From: DAOTWP01 sp034435675
GTDB lineage: Bacteria > Chloroflexota > Anaerolineae > Aggregatilineales > Phototrophicaceae
Direction: 5' to 3'
Length of the DNA: 64,000 nt
Assembly (NCBI GenBank): GCA_034435675.1
Contig: DAOTWP010000291.1
Coordinates: forward strand, 5,509 to 69,508
Part shown: piece by piece, positions 46,943 to 55,861 of the stretch
Layout of the letters: every line of letters begins with the position of its first letter
Numbering within the stretch: the stretch's first letter is position 1
Notes under the pieces: model-generated
Database searches by the model: none
What the model saw: only the letters and a program-made list of their open reading frames with translations
What the model was told of the DNA's origin: nothing
Made by a program: the position numbers and the translations under genes

Positions 46943-47965
46943 TCAAACGGACAGCTTATCTGCCGGTGGCTGTGTTGACGCCCGCGTAATCAAACGTGCG
47001 GGCAGTTCCACCGGGTCAGGGAATTTGTTATCCAGAACCTCAAACAACATCCGGGCGGCGCTGCGCCCCAATTCCAGCGTCTGCTGGTCAATCGTCGTTA
47101 GCGCAGGGGCAAAAATCGCCGCGGTCGGAATATCGTCATAGCCGATGACACTCAGGTCATGGGGGACTCTTCGCCCCAGCAGGCGCGCCTGCTGCAGCGC
47201 ACCAAACGCCATACGGTCATTGAGACAGATCAACGCAGTGATCTCAGGGTGCTGTGCCAGCAGGTTCGCCGCACAGGACATACCACTTTCTGTGGAAAAA
47301 TCCCCCAGGCACACCGGCAGCGCATCGTAATTCAGACCCTGCTCCTGTGCAGCTTCTCGCAAGCCAGTCATTCGCCGTGCGACAGAATAGTTCACCGCTT
47401 CCGGTGCGCTGATGATTCCAATGCGCCGGTGCCCCAGTTCGAGTATGTGGGTCATCTGCTGGCGCGCGCCGCCATAATCATCGCTGCGCACGGAATAGCG
47501 TGCAGTGTGATAACCAATCGCTACAGCGGGCAGATGGCGCTGCTCCGCAAGTTGTGTCACGGACGCCAGCGGCACATTGTCCACCGCGATTACGCCTTCG
47601 ATATAACCACTGTGCAGCAGCCGATAGTAAGTGTCGTCAACTGTGCCCGGTTGCAGGTGTGGAGTGCTCAAAAGAATGTTGTAACCGCGCAGATTGCATT
47701 CCTCGTCAATCCCCTCAAGGATGCGCACCACCACCGGGTCCTTAAAAATCGGGTCATAGATGTACGGAAAGACAATCGCTACGATGTGCGTTTTTCCGGA
47801 AGACAGCGCTCTTGCGGCAATGTTGGGGACATAGTTGAGTTCCGCTACGGCGCGCATCACTTTCTCGCGGGTTTCCTCGCGCACATAGGGGGTATTGGAA
47901 AGCACCTTGGAGACAGTCGCCGTAGAAACGCCGGCGTGCTTCGCTACGTCTTGTAAAGTGGGCAT
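46943..47965 (-). CDS. LacI-family transcriptional repressor
   Basis: 340 residues. The N-terminal helix-turn-helix is LQDVAKHAGVSTATVSKVLSN, then the hinge helix NYVPNIAARALSSGKT. The rest is a sugar-binding core of the periplasmic-binding type (PVSIL-like strands, FGALQQARLLGRRVP, GYDDIPTAAIFAPALTTIDQ). A 22-bp palindrome (47991-48012) overlaps the predicted start of its own transcript, so it is probably autoregulated. A near copy precedes melA. The importer genes follow on the same strand without a clear promoter of their own. Confidence 0.95.
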   Translation of the reverse strand: MPTLQDVAKHAGVSTATVSKVLSNTPYVREETREKVMRAVAELNYVPNIAARALSSGKTHIVAIVFPYIYDPIFKDPVVVRILEGIDEECNLRGYNILLSTPHLQPGTVDDTYYRLLHSGYIEGVIAVDNVPLASVTQLAEQRHLPAVAIGYHTARYSVRSDDYGGARQQMTHILELGHRRIGIISAPEAVNYSVARRMTGLREAAQEQGLNYDALPVCLGDFSTESGMSCAANLLAQHPEITALICLNDRMAFGALQQARLLGRRVPHDLSVIGYDDIPTAAIFAPALTTIDQQTLELGRSAARMLFEVLDNKFPDPVELPARLITRASTQPPADKLSV

Positions 47966-47990
47966 CAGACCGGTCTATTTCTGAAAAAAG

Positions 47991-48012
47991 TATAGTTAAG
48001 CGCTTAACTATA
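47991..48012. promoter_or_regulatory. LacI operator, 22-bp perfect palindrome
   Basis: The core is AGTTAAGCGCTTAACT, extended by TAT on one side and ATA on the other. It starts two bases after the -10 box of the lacI promoter, an ideal position for repression. Confidence 0.85.
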
Positions 48013-48013
48013 G

Positions 48014-48041
48014 AGTATAACGCGAAACATGCCGCTGTCAA
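48014..48041 (-). promoter_or_regulatory. lacI promoter
   Basis: On the minus strand TTGACA (48041-48036), a 16-bp spacer, then TATACT (48019-48014). Confidence 0.8.
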
Positions 48042-48164
48042 CAAATTGGGGTGAAGCTCTCATCATGTGACGACGTCACCCCGCGCCCACCCGGCAGAAA
48101 CCGGATGGACGCAGATCAACAACCGCATGCAACCACCCTTGCACTGGTAAGATCAATTTGTATG

Positions 48165-48194
48165 CCTGACAAGGGGATTATTCCCCTTGTTCAG
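48165..48194. repeat. Dispersed palindrome, copy 3
   Basis: CCTGACAAGGGG-ATTATT-CCCCTTGTTCAG, downstream of the GH2 gene and upstream of lacI. Confidence 0.85.
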
Positions 48195-48243
48195 CCCGCA
48201 TGCTTTACCCGGCTTACTGATCTTGTTGCACTGCCAGAGGCAA

Positions 48244-50451
48244 TCAGATCAGTTTTACGGACACCGCAGCGTGTGGCAGGCGCGGTGCCTGTGCGCGCAC
48301 CACCACTATGCCGTGCTGATAACGTGCCTTCAGGTAAACCGCGGCGTTGCCCCCCATCAGAGCAAAGGGATTTTCCCCAATCAAGTCCGCCGGTCCTTCC
48401 ACGCTGAACGTGACACACGATTGTGTGTAGGGCAGGCGATTGCCAAACCGGTCTGCAATCCGCACGATAATGCGCGTCATATCTGCACCATTCGCCTGAA
48501 TCTGCGCGTCGTCTGCTTCAAGCACGAGTGCAGCGGGCAAGCCATCCGCCGAGAAGCGCTGTTCAGCCGCTTCCTGTCCGTTCAAGTAACCGACCACACG
48601 CAAATCCTCAAAGGCGCTGCCCCAGGTCATCAGCAATCCCAGCCCGGTCACGGCAAACGGCGGGTGGGGTAAATGAGGATAGTGTTCACGATCCGGCTGG
48701 AAACGTCCATGCAGGCTGCCGCCGACATAGACGGCGATTTCATCGCAGTTGCTGAAAATCACCAGCGGATCGTTGCCGCCTTCGCTGCGATCGCCCATCG
48801 TCCAGAATGTGGCGGCTTGCAGGACGACACGCTGCCGCGGCGACTGCTGGCTTGCATAGAAATAAGCGGCGAACTTGGGCAGCCGGAACATATCCATGAC
48901 ACCGTGATAACACACCCGATCTCCACTGCCCAGCTCGTGATGCGTATGATAATCAAAGGCACACCAGCCAATCGCGCCGGTAACGTCATCCATCCCGGCG
49001 GCAGTGTTCTGGATGCGCGCATGGCGCAGCGCGTGTTCAAGCTGGCGATCCTCGTTATCCCAGCTTTTGGTCGGGAACATATGCCCGTTAAACTCGGTCA
49101 CCAGATGCGGCGTATGCACTGGCGGGTCAATCGTGTTGGAAAAGTCGTTATACGTGTAAACATCTTCCAGAAACACACTTTCCTTGAAGTTACGCACGCC
49201 GCCCGCCTGTCGTGTGGGATCAAGCTCTTTCGCCAGCGTGTTGCTGTCCTCGTAAAATGCGCCGTCGTCCCAACTTTCATTGATGCGCACACCCCACAGG
49301 ATGATCGACGGGTGGTTGCGGTCGCGTTCAATCATGACGCGCAGGTCGCGCAGCGCCAGCGCCTTCCAGTCATCATCGCCAATAAACTGCCATCCGGGGA
49401 TTTCCTCAAACACGAGCAAGCCAATTTCGTCGCAGCGCTGCAAGAAGTGCGGCGACTGCGGATAATGTGACGTGCGCACGATGTTACAGCCCAGTTCATA
49501 TTTGAGGATGTCGGCATCGCGCGCCTGCAACCTTGCCGGAGCAGCCGCGCCAATAAACGGGAAGGTCTGATGCCGGTTTAGCCCGCGCAGCTTGATCTTT
49601 TCGCCATTAAGGTAAAAGCCGTCACTGGCGAAGCGTGCCTCGCGGAAGCCATATAGCAGGGAGATTTCGTCATACTGGCGTTCGTCTGCGCTGTGCAGCC
49701 CTGCCTGATCGTATAAACTCACCGTAAAATTGTAGCGTTGGGGATTATCCAGCGACCAGAGTTGCAGCGAACCGCGCGGCACAGCGCTGAGATCACTGTG
49801 CAGACGCAGCTTGACGGTGCTGCCCGGCGGAATCGTGCCCGTTGTCGTTTCCGCCTTCCAGTACTCCATCCCACCCACCACCGCCACTTTCTGCGCCTGT
49901 GCGGTCAGGTTGTTGACCCACACATCAATGACGACCTTCGGCGAGTTCAGCACATCAAAGCTCTGAACAAACACGTCAGCGATATACACCGGTTCCACCA
50001 GTCGCAGCCGTACATCACGGTAGATGCCACCAAATGTCAGGTAATCCACCACATAGCCGAAGGGCGGAATATCCTTGCGCTCGCGGCTGTCCAAATACAC
50101 GGTGAGCAGGTTCTCGCCTGTCTCATCCAGATAGTCTGTGATGTCGAAGGAGAACGGCACATACCCGCCGCGATGTTCGTCAAACGTGTGCCCGTTGATA
50201 CTCACTGTCGCGGCGATCATCGCCCCGTCAAAGTCGAGCAGCACTCGTCTTCCGTTCAATGGTTCGGGCAGGCGAAAACACTTGCGATAGGTCGATATGA
50301 ACTCATACTCGCTCTGATCAAAGTTGTGGTGCGGCAAAAGTACGTTGCTGTGCGGCAGGGTTACGGGATGGAAAGCCTCGTTGGGCACATCATCGCTCAG
50401 CACTTCGGGCGCAAACAGCCATTGATCGTTAAAAGGGATGACGGTTCTCAC
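48244..50451 (-). CDS. Glycoside hydrolase family 2 (beta-galactosidase/glucuronidase type)
   Basis: 735 residues from GTG 50451 (AAGGA ten bases upstream; a TATAAT on the minus strand at 50503-50498 lies between this start and the longer open frame). A jelly-roll sugar-binding domain comes first (YRKCFRLPEPLNGRRVLLDF), then an immunoglobulin-like domain, then the TIM barrel with general acid N391-E392 in WGVRINESWDD and the nucleophile E453 in LVTEFNGH. Two more beta domains follow. There is no signal peptide, so it acts on imported sugar. The specificity is probably a beta-galactoside. Confidence 0.92.
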   Translation of the reverse strand: MRTVIPFNDQWLFAPEVLSDDVPNEAFHPVTLPHSNVLLPHHNFDQSEYEFISTYRKCFRLPEPLNGRRVLLDFDGAMIAATVSINGHTFDEHRGGYVPFSFDITDYLDETGENLLTVYLDSRERKDIPPFGYVVDYLTFGGIYRDVRLRLVEPVYIADVFVQSFDVLNSPKVVIDVWVNNLTAQAQKVAVVGGMEYWKAETTTGTIPPGSTVKLRLHSDLSAVPRGSLQLWSLDNPQRYNFTVSLYDQAGLHSADERQYDEISLLYGFREARFASDGFYLNGEKIKLRGLNRHQTFPFIGAAAPARLQARDADILKYELGCNIVRTSHYPQSPHFLQRCDEIGLLVFEEIPGWQFIGDDDWKALALRDLRVMIERDRNHPSIILWGVRINESWDDGAFYEDSNTLAKELDPTRQAGGVRNFKESVFLEDVYTYNDFSNTIDPPVHTPHLVTEFNGHMFPTKSWDNEDRQLEHALRHARIQNTAAGMDDVTGAIGWCAFDYHTHHELGSGDRVCYHGVMDMFRLPKFAAYFYASQQSPRQRVVLQAATFWTMGDRSEGGNDPLVIFSNCDEIAVYVGGSLHGRFQPDREHYPHLPHPPFAVTGLGLLMTWGSAFEDLRVVGYLNGQEAAEQRFSADGLPAALVLEADDAQIQANGADMTRIIVRIADRFGNRLPYTQSCVTFSVEGPADLIGENPFALMGGNAAVYLKARYQHGIVVVRAQAPRLPHAAVSVKLI

Positions 50452-50563
50452 GTCGTTTGGTCCTTGTCGTTCAACACAGGAATGCAGTCTACTATGCATT
50501 ATACCTGTGCGGACGCACAACATCGAAGGGGCTGCAACAGGCATAGTTCGGCGCAAAAGCTGC

Positions 50564-50592
50564 TTGATGAAACAGGCAAACAACGGTGTACT
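50564..50592 (+). promoter_or_regulatory. Possible promoter of the sugar kinase gene
   Basis: TTGATG (50564-50569), a 17-bp spacer, then TGTACT (50587-50592), 48 bp before the ATG. Confidence 0.4.
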
Positions 50593-50639
50593 ATCTTCAA
50601 GGCTGGTTACATCTGTCAGCAACAGAAAGAGCATGCCCT

Positions 50640-51581
50640 ATGATCTGTGTGACCCCGAATGCCGCGATTGATCGCACCCTGGTCGTGCAAGGTTTCGCAC
50701 AGGGCGGGGTGTTTCGCCCAACTGAACAGCTCATCAATGCCGGGGGCAAAGGGGTCAATGTTGCCCGTGCAGCGCGCGTGCTGGGTGGCAGTGCAGTTTG
50801 CAGCGGTTTTCTGGGCGGTTTCAGCGGGCAGTACGCCGCTGACCTGCTGCGGAGCGAAGGTTTGGATGCTGCATGGACATGGCTGCCTGGACGCGAGAGC
50901 CGTACCTGTGTCATCCTCATTGATCCGGAAACGTTGCTTAGCTCTGTTATCAACGAACAGGGTCCCACTGTCAGCACGGAAGACTGGGCACGCCTGCACG
51001 CTGACCTGCTGCGGCTGGCACAGCAGCACGTGACCGTCTGTTTTTGCGGCAGCCTGCCGCCGGGATCACCACAGGAGGCATTTACGGATTTGCTGCACGC
51101 GCTGGTCACGGCGGGGAAACAGGTGTGGGTAGATACCAGCGGCGCGGCGCTGCAAAACGCTGCGAAGGTTCATGGGGCAGCACTGAAAATTAATGGTGAT
51201 GAGGCGGCGGCGCTGGTCGGTATGCCCCTGCACACCCCCGCAGAAGCCGCTGCTGCCGCCCGCACACTGCACCAGCGCACTGGCGCAAAGTGTGCGATCA
51301 CGCTGGGCGCGCGCGGCGCAGTCTTGGCAGATGAACACGGTGCATGGTATGCCCAGCCACCTGCCGTGCAGTCAAAAAGTGCCCTGGGCAGCGGCGACAC
51401 TTTTCTGGCGGGCATGCTCACCGCGTTGGAACAGGGCGAACAACCGCCAGAGGCACTGCGCCGCGCTGCCGCCGCAGGAACCGCCAACACGCTTTCGCTG
51501 GGCGGCGGGCGTTTTGAACGCGCGCAGTTTGAGCAAATCCTTGCCAAGACATACTTGGAACACCTGCCTGTTGAGGGGTAG
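50640..51581 (+). CDS. PfkB-family sugar kinase (1-phosphofructokinase/tagatose-6-phosphate kinase type)
   Basis: 313 residues from ATG 50640. PfkB signature 1 is NAGGKGVNVARAARVLG; the catalytic D253 lies in ALGSGDTFLAGML. The start ICVTPNAAIDRTL is typical of the phosphofructokinase/tagatose-phosphate kinase branch. It would phosphorylate a sugar phosphate with ATP. Near galactosidases and galT, tagatose-6-phosphate or fructose-1-phosphate are possible substrates. It is divergent from the GH2 gene. Confidence 0.88.
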   Translation: MICVTPNAAIDRTLVVQGFAQGGVFRPTEQLINAGGKGVNVARAARVLGGSAVCSGFLGGFSGQYAADLLRSEGLDAAWTWLPGRESRTCVILIDPETLLSSVINEQGPTVSTEDWARLHADLLRLAQQHVTVCFCGSLPPGSPQEAFTDLLHALVTAGKQVWVDTSGAALQNAAKVHGAALKINGDEAAALVGMPLHTPAEAAAAARTLHQRTGAKCAITLGARGAVLADEHGAWYAQPPAVQSKSALGSGDTFLAGMLTALEQGEQPPEALRRAAAAGTANTLSLGGGRFERAQFEQILAKTYLEHLPVEG

Positions 51582-51600
51582 TGCTGCGTGCAACAAACAA

Positions 51601-51623
51601 CAGGAGGGCAATGTACCCTCCTG
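51601..51623. terminator. Bidirectional terminator
   Basis: CAGGAGGG (51601-51608) pairs with CCCTCCTG (51616-51623) around 7 bases, between the convergent kinase and Fn3 genes. Confidence 0.75.
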
Positions 51624-51691
51624 CTGCTTGCTCATTGCGCATTGGTTAGTTCAAGTGTACAGATACCAGCGTCTGACGCTAATCCTACGTC

Positions 51692-54600
51692 TCAATCACT
51701 CGTTTCATCTATCAGCATTGTGCCTGTTGTAGACCAGCCGCTCCATGTCGTTGGTCCGCTTTGTGCTCGTATCCGCCAGAAGTACGTGCCTGCAGGCAGG
51801 GCTTCCGGCAGGGTAAACACCGTTGCATTGGGCGGCAGGACGTTGTTGCTGTATACAATTTCGACGAAACGTAGATCACGCGCGATCTGAATTTCGTATG
51901 CCTGCGCCCACGTGATGCGCGTCCATGTCAGGGTGGGTGGGTTGTTGATCTGGCGGTTGAGGACCGGCGCGACGCTGGCGGGTGTCATCAGCTTAAGCGT
52001 AAACACTGCACTCCAGCCTCCAGGCAGCCCAACGCCATCCAGCGCCCGCACGCGCCAGTAGAACGTGGTTGGAGGCAGCGGCGAGAGGGTACTGTAGGTT
52101 GTCCTTGGAACAATTACGCTGGCAGCGTTGCCAAAATTCTCGTCCGTACTCCACTGCAATTCGTAGTTTGCCGCACCGAGAACAGGACGCCAGGTAAACC
52201 GCGGAGTCAGCCCGGTCAGGTTGGTGTTGTGCGCTGGTGTGAGCAAGGTCGGTGCGGCAAGCGGTGTGGTCTGCACAATAAAGAACCGTGCCGCGCTCCA
52301 GCGTCCCGCCGCCTGATTAGTATCCACCCCGCGCACGCGCCAGTACCAGCGCCCGGCAGTGAGCGCCTGTCCACCGGGGATCGTTAGCGCTGAGTTTGCC
52401 TCGCACGGATAAACCCATTCCGGACTGCTGAAGTTGGCGGTGTTGTCAATTTCAATACGATAACACAGCAGATTGCCGGTAACTGCGGTCCATTGCAGCG
52501 TTGGCGTTCCTGTGGTCAGTGTTACACCGTTATTGGGGCTAGTCAGCAGCGGCGCAGGCAGCACTGATGTCGTGACCGCAAAGCGCAGGCTGCTTTCCGG
52601 TGGGGGCACGACCCCATTCACCAGCAGCCGCCAGTAGTATTCGCCGTGCCCAAGCGCATTCGCGGCGGGCAGGCGGTAAGCGGTGGCAGTCGTAGGCGTT
52701 CCAGTGTGAATGATATTACCGAAGCTGCTGTCGGTGGCAATCTCCACGACATAGCTTGCCCCAACAAGTCCCGCTGTCGCCCACGTAAAGGTGGGGGCAA
52801 TGGTGTTAGCAGTAACTAAAGCAGCGTTGCCGGCGGGCGTCAGCGGCAGCCGCACCACAAAGCTGGACACGGGACTCTGCGTCCCCCAGTGGTTGGCAGC
52901 GTCCATTGCCGCGACCGACCAGTAGTAAACACCCTGTGCCAGCGGTGTGGGCAGCACAGCAGCGGTCAATGTCAGGCGCGGCGCGGCAACTTCATACTCG
53001 AACAGCAGTGGGCTGCTCAAATCGGATGAAGTAGACAGAGTCACGCGGTAACGTACTGCACCATCAAAGCCACGCCAGACCAGAGTCGGGCGAACAAGAT
53101 GCGTAGGGGTGCCCTCTGCCGGGGCAAGCAGTTCGGGCGCGCGGGGGGCGCCGGTATCCAGTGTGAAGCTGTACACCGCGCTCCAACGCCCTGCAGCGCC
53201 GTAGGTATTGAGCGTGCGCACACGCCAGTAGTACAGTCCATCACTGAGCGACTGCGCGGGTAATTCCACGTTGTCTACCGGGACATCGCCATCAGGTATC
53301 GTCTGGTCCACGGCGAGCTGCGTGAAACGAGCATCATGCGCCACCTGGAATTGGTAGCTGAATGGCCCAGCCGGGGTGGTGTCGGCGATTTCAGCCGCAA
53401 CATACTGCGGCGACGCCCCGGTCGTACTGCGGTTGACCGGGCTGAGCAAGCGCGGCGCAGGCGGCAGTGCGGGCGTGACCGAGAACCGGCGCACACCTTC
53501 AGTGAGTTCCGGCTGACCGCTAACATTGACCCGCCACCAGTATTCGCCGTGCGGCAGTGCGTCCGCAGCGGGCAGCAGCAATCGCAGGGTTGTCTGCGAG
53601 GCGCTGGTATAGACGATATTGGTGAAATCCTCATCGCTCGCGATTTGCAGCGTGTAGGTTACTCCGGCAACTCCCGCGCTCTGCCAGACAAAGGTTGGGC
53701 GGGCACTTGTGCCGGTGACAATTGCAAAATCCGCTGCCGGAGCAGAGGCGAGATTCACGATAAACACGGCTTCAGCACCGTAGGGGCTCCAGTTGCCCGC
53801 CGCATCACCGGCAGCAACTTGCCAGCGGTAACGTCCCTGTGCCAGCGGCGTAGGCAGGCTGGTAGCATTGAAAATCATGCGGGTGCTGTTCACAGCAAAG
53901 TCATTGAGAATGACCGAACCATCGCCGGTCAGCAGGCGCAGGCGGTAGCGGTTTGCACCGGGCGCGGCACGCCACGACAGCGCCGGGCGCACCAGATAGG
54001 TCGTCGTATTGTTGATTAGGCTGAGCAGTTCGGGCGGGTTGGGCGCGGTGTTGTCCACCGTGAAGCTGAAGACAGCGCTCCAGCCCCCTGCCACACCGTT
54101 GATATTGATTGAAGCGACCCGCCAGTAGTAGACACCGTCCGCCAGCGGAGGATATGGCAGGGGGCGGGACAAGGTTGTAATCAGATTGTCGTTGATGATC
54201 ATGCTGCCAAAGCGCGGGTCATCATCAAGCTGGAGATGATAATATGCTGGCGCTGTGCCAGCAGGAGCAGTCCATGCCAGCGCTGGCAGCGGATCAACCA
54301 GCAGCGCGCGGTTTGCTGGGGCGTTCAGCGTCGGCGGGCGCAGCAGCGGCACGGTGTTCAACTGCGCGCTGAAGACATAATCGCCCGAAGCGCCGTTGTA
54401 ACCGCCAAGCTGAAAATGCACCACCTGCCCGCTGGTGAGGTTCAGCAGCACCCGCGACGAACGATCTGTTACTGTGACATCGTCGCTGCACGCAAGCTGT
54501 GTCAGCGCGTTCAGGCTGCTGCCGCTGTAGGCAACCAGCATAGTGTCGAAGCTGCTGCCTGCCGTGAAGAACACATACTGCCCGGCAGCGGGCGCGGTGA

Positions 54601-55837
54601 AGCGGAACCAGACGGTGCGCTGAATGTTAAACCCGCACGTCGGTACAGGTTCATCCACAACAGTTGAATCGCTGCTGCTGCCAGTAGAAACGCTAGGTAC
54701 GATGCTAAGCAACGTCGCCGCTGGGAAATCATCGTTGACTGCCAGAATGCCGGCGGGCGGTTCCACTGTCACCGGAACGCGCGATTTTTCGCCATCGGCG
54801 GGCGGCAGCCCCGGCTCCGAGGTTGTTTCGGGCGTCAGCTCTGGCTCAACTGGCGCGGGTGCTTCAGTGACTTCGACAATCGGTTGGGCATCGGCGGTTT
54901 GCACAGGCGCAGGCGTGACGCTGGTCGGCGTGGGATACAATCCGGCTTCGCTGGTAGGGATCCACAGGAAGAAGTTGTCCAGCAGCACACTGCCCGCATC
55001 CGGCGGCAGCCCGACCAGCAGCGCAACGGCGCCGGGCGGCAGCGGGGCAGCATCGCGCCAGGCGAGCACCTCGATATTGTTCACACTGACACGCACCACA
55101 CCCTCGATCACCGAAAGGCGCAGCGTGTGGGTGCCGCCGGGCGGCAGTACAGCGGTAGTCCAATCCACAGGGGTCTCGCCGCGATACAGCACCACCTGCC
55201 CGCTGGCGTCCAGCGCGGCGCGATAGCCCAGCGTGCCATTCTGGCGCAGCGTCAGGTGCAGGCTGCCCTGCGCTACGTCGTCTGCCTGCGCGGGAACAAA
55301 GGCAGCGTTGATCTGCGCGGCAGCATTGTAGTAGCTGCCGGTCAGCAGGGTGAGACCTGCGCCGCTGCCGGTTTGCAGTGCGAGACCGCCGTCATAGGCA
55401 ACCAATGCCCACTGCTCCGTGCCGCCCCATGGCGACAAATCGCCATTGTCGAACAACTCGCGCAGCAGCAGCGTCAGCGGCGGTTCGGGGGGCAGGGCAT
55501 CCGGGTCGAGTGTCGCTGTCGGCACGGGCGTGCTTGCCTCAGGCGTGGTTTCCGGTGGCAGCGCAGGCTCGGCGGTCTGTTCTGCCGGCGCTGTACTCTC
55601 CGGCGTGCTTTCTGCCGGGGGCGGCAGCAGGGTGACGGTGGGCGCTTCGGTCACCGGGTCTGTTGGCACCTCAGTCGGCAGCGGGGCGGCGGTGACTTCC
55701 TGCACGGGTTCGGGCGTGCTTTCCGGCGTTGCTTCGGGCGCGGCGTCCTGCGCGCTGACGCTGATGGTCAGCAGCAGGGCGAACAGCACCAGCGCGAACA
55801 GCCAGTGTAGTTTTCGATCAGTCCTGATTGTAGCCAT
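51692..55837 (-). CDS. Very large secreted protein with nine Fn3-type modules
   Basis: 1381 residues. Signal peptide (WLFALVLFALLLTISVSA), then a 100-residue Pro/Thr/Glu linker. A concanavalin-like domain follows (about 125-300; LFDNGDLSPWGGTEQW). A second linker leads to a PPC-like domain (TVWFRFTAPAAGQYVFFTAGSS). Nine fibronectin-III-like modules with the repeated phrases YYWRV and GWSAVxSF run to the C-terminus. Modules 1-2-3 and 4-5-6 are copies of each other as a block. There is no anchor motif. It is probably a surface adhesin or matrix protein. It shares its last module type with the next gene and lies within the sugar region. A likely start is ATG 55837. Confidence 0.88.
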   Translation of the reverse strand: MATIRTDRKLHWLFALVLFALLLTISVSAQDAAPEATPESTPEPVQEVTAAPLPTEVPTDPVTEAPTVTLLPPPAESTPESTAPAEQTAEPALPPETTPEASTPVPTATLDPDALPPEPPLTLLLRELFDNGDLSPWGGTEQWALVAYDGGLALQTGSGAGLTLLTGSYYNAAAQINAAFVPAQADDVAQGSLHLTLRQNGTLGYRAALDASGQVVLYRGETPVDWTTAVLPPGGTHTLRLSVIEGVVRVSVNNIEVLAWRDAAPLPPGAVALLVGLPPDAGSVLLDNFFLWIPTSEAGLYPTPTSVTPAPVQTADAQPIVEVTEAPAPVEPELTPETTSEPGLPPADGEKSRVPVTVEPPAGILAVNDDFPAATLLSIVPSVSTGSSSDSTVVDEPVPTCGFNIQRTVWFRFTAPAAGQYVFFTAGSSFDTMLVAYSGSSLNALTQLACSDDVTVTDRSSRVLLNLTSGQVVHFQLGGYNGASGDYVFSAQLNTVPLLRPPTLNAPANRALLVDPLPALAWTAPAGTAPAYYHLQLDDDPRFGSMIINDNLITTLSRPLPYPPLADGVYYWRVASININGVAGGWSAVFSFTVDNTAPNPPELLSLINNTTTYLVRPALSWRAAPGANRYRLRLLTGDGSVILNDFAVNSTRMIFNATSLPTPLAQGRYRWQVAAGDAAGNWSPYGAEAVFIVNLASAPAADFAIVTGTSARPTFVWQSAGVAGVTYTLQIASDEDFTNIVYTSASQTTLRLLLPAADALPHGEYWWRVNVSGQPELTEGVRRFSVTPALPPAPRLLSPVNRSTTGASPQYVAAEIADTTPAGPFSYQFQVAHDARFTQLAVDQTIPDGDVPVDNVELPAQSLSDGLYYWRVRTLNTYGAAGRWSAVYSFTLDTGAPRAPELLAPAEGTPTHLVRPTLVWRGFDGAVRYRVTLSTSSDLSSPLLFEYEVAAPRLTLTAAVLPTPLAQGVYYWSVAAMDAANHWGTQSPVSSFVVRLPLTPAGNAALVTANTIAPTFTWATAGLVGASYVVEIATDSSFGNIIHTGTPTTATAYRLPAANALGHGEYYWRLLVNGVVPPPESSLRFAVTTSVLPAPLLTSPNNGVTLTTGTPTLQWTAVTGNLLCYRIEIDNTANFSSPEWVYPCEANSALTIPGGQALTAGRWYWRVRGVDTNQAAGRWSAARFFIVQTTPLAAPTLLTPAHNTNLTGLTPRFTWRPVLGAANYELQWSTDENFGNAASVIVPRTTYSTLSPLPPTTFYWRVRALDGVGLPGGWSAVFTLKLMTPASVAPVLNRQINNPPTLTWTRITWAQAYEIQIARDLRFVEIVYSNNVLPPNATVFTLPEALPAGTYFWRIRAQSGPTTWSGWSTTGTMLIDETSD

Positions 55838-55861
55838 GATGGTCTTTACTCTCCGCTGCGA

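Noticed and set aside
50452..50634. Longer N-terminus for the GH2 protein (up to 61 more residues)
   Set aside because: A TATAAT box lies inside this stretch, and GTG 50451 has a ribosome site and matches the usual GH2 beginning.
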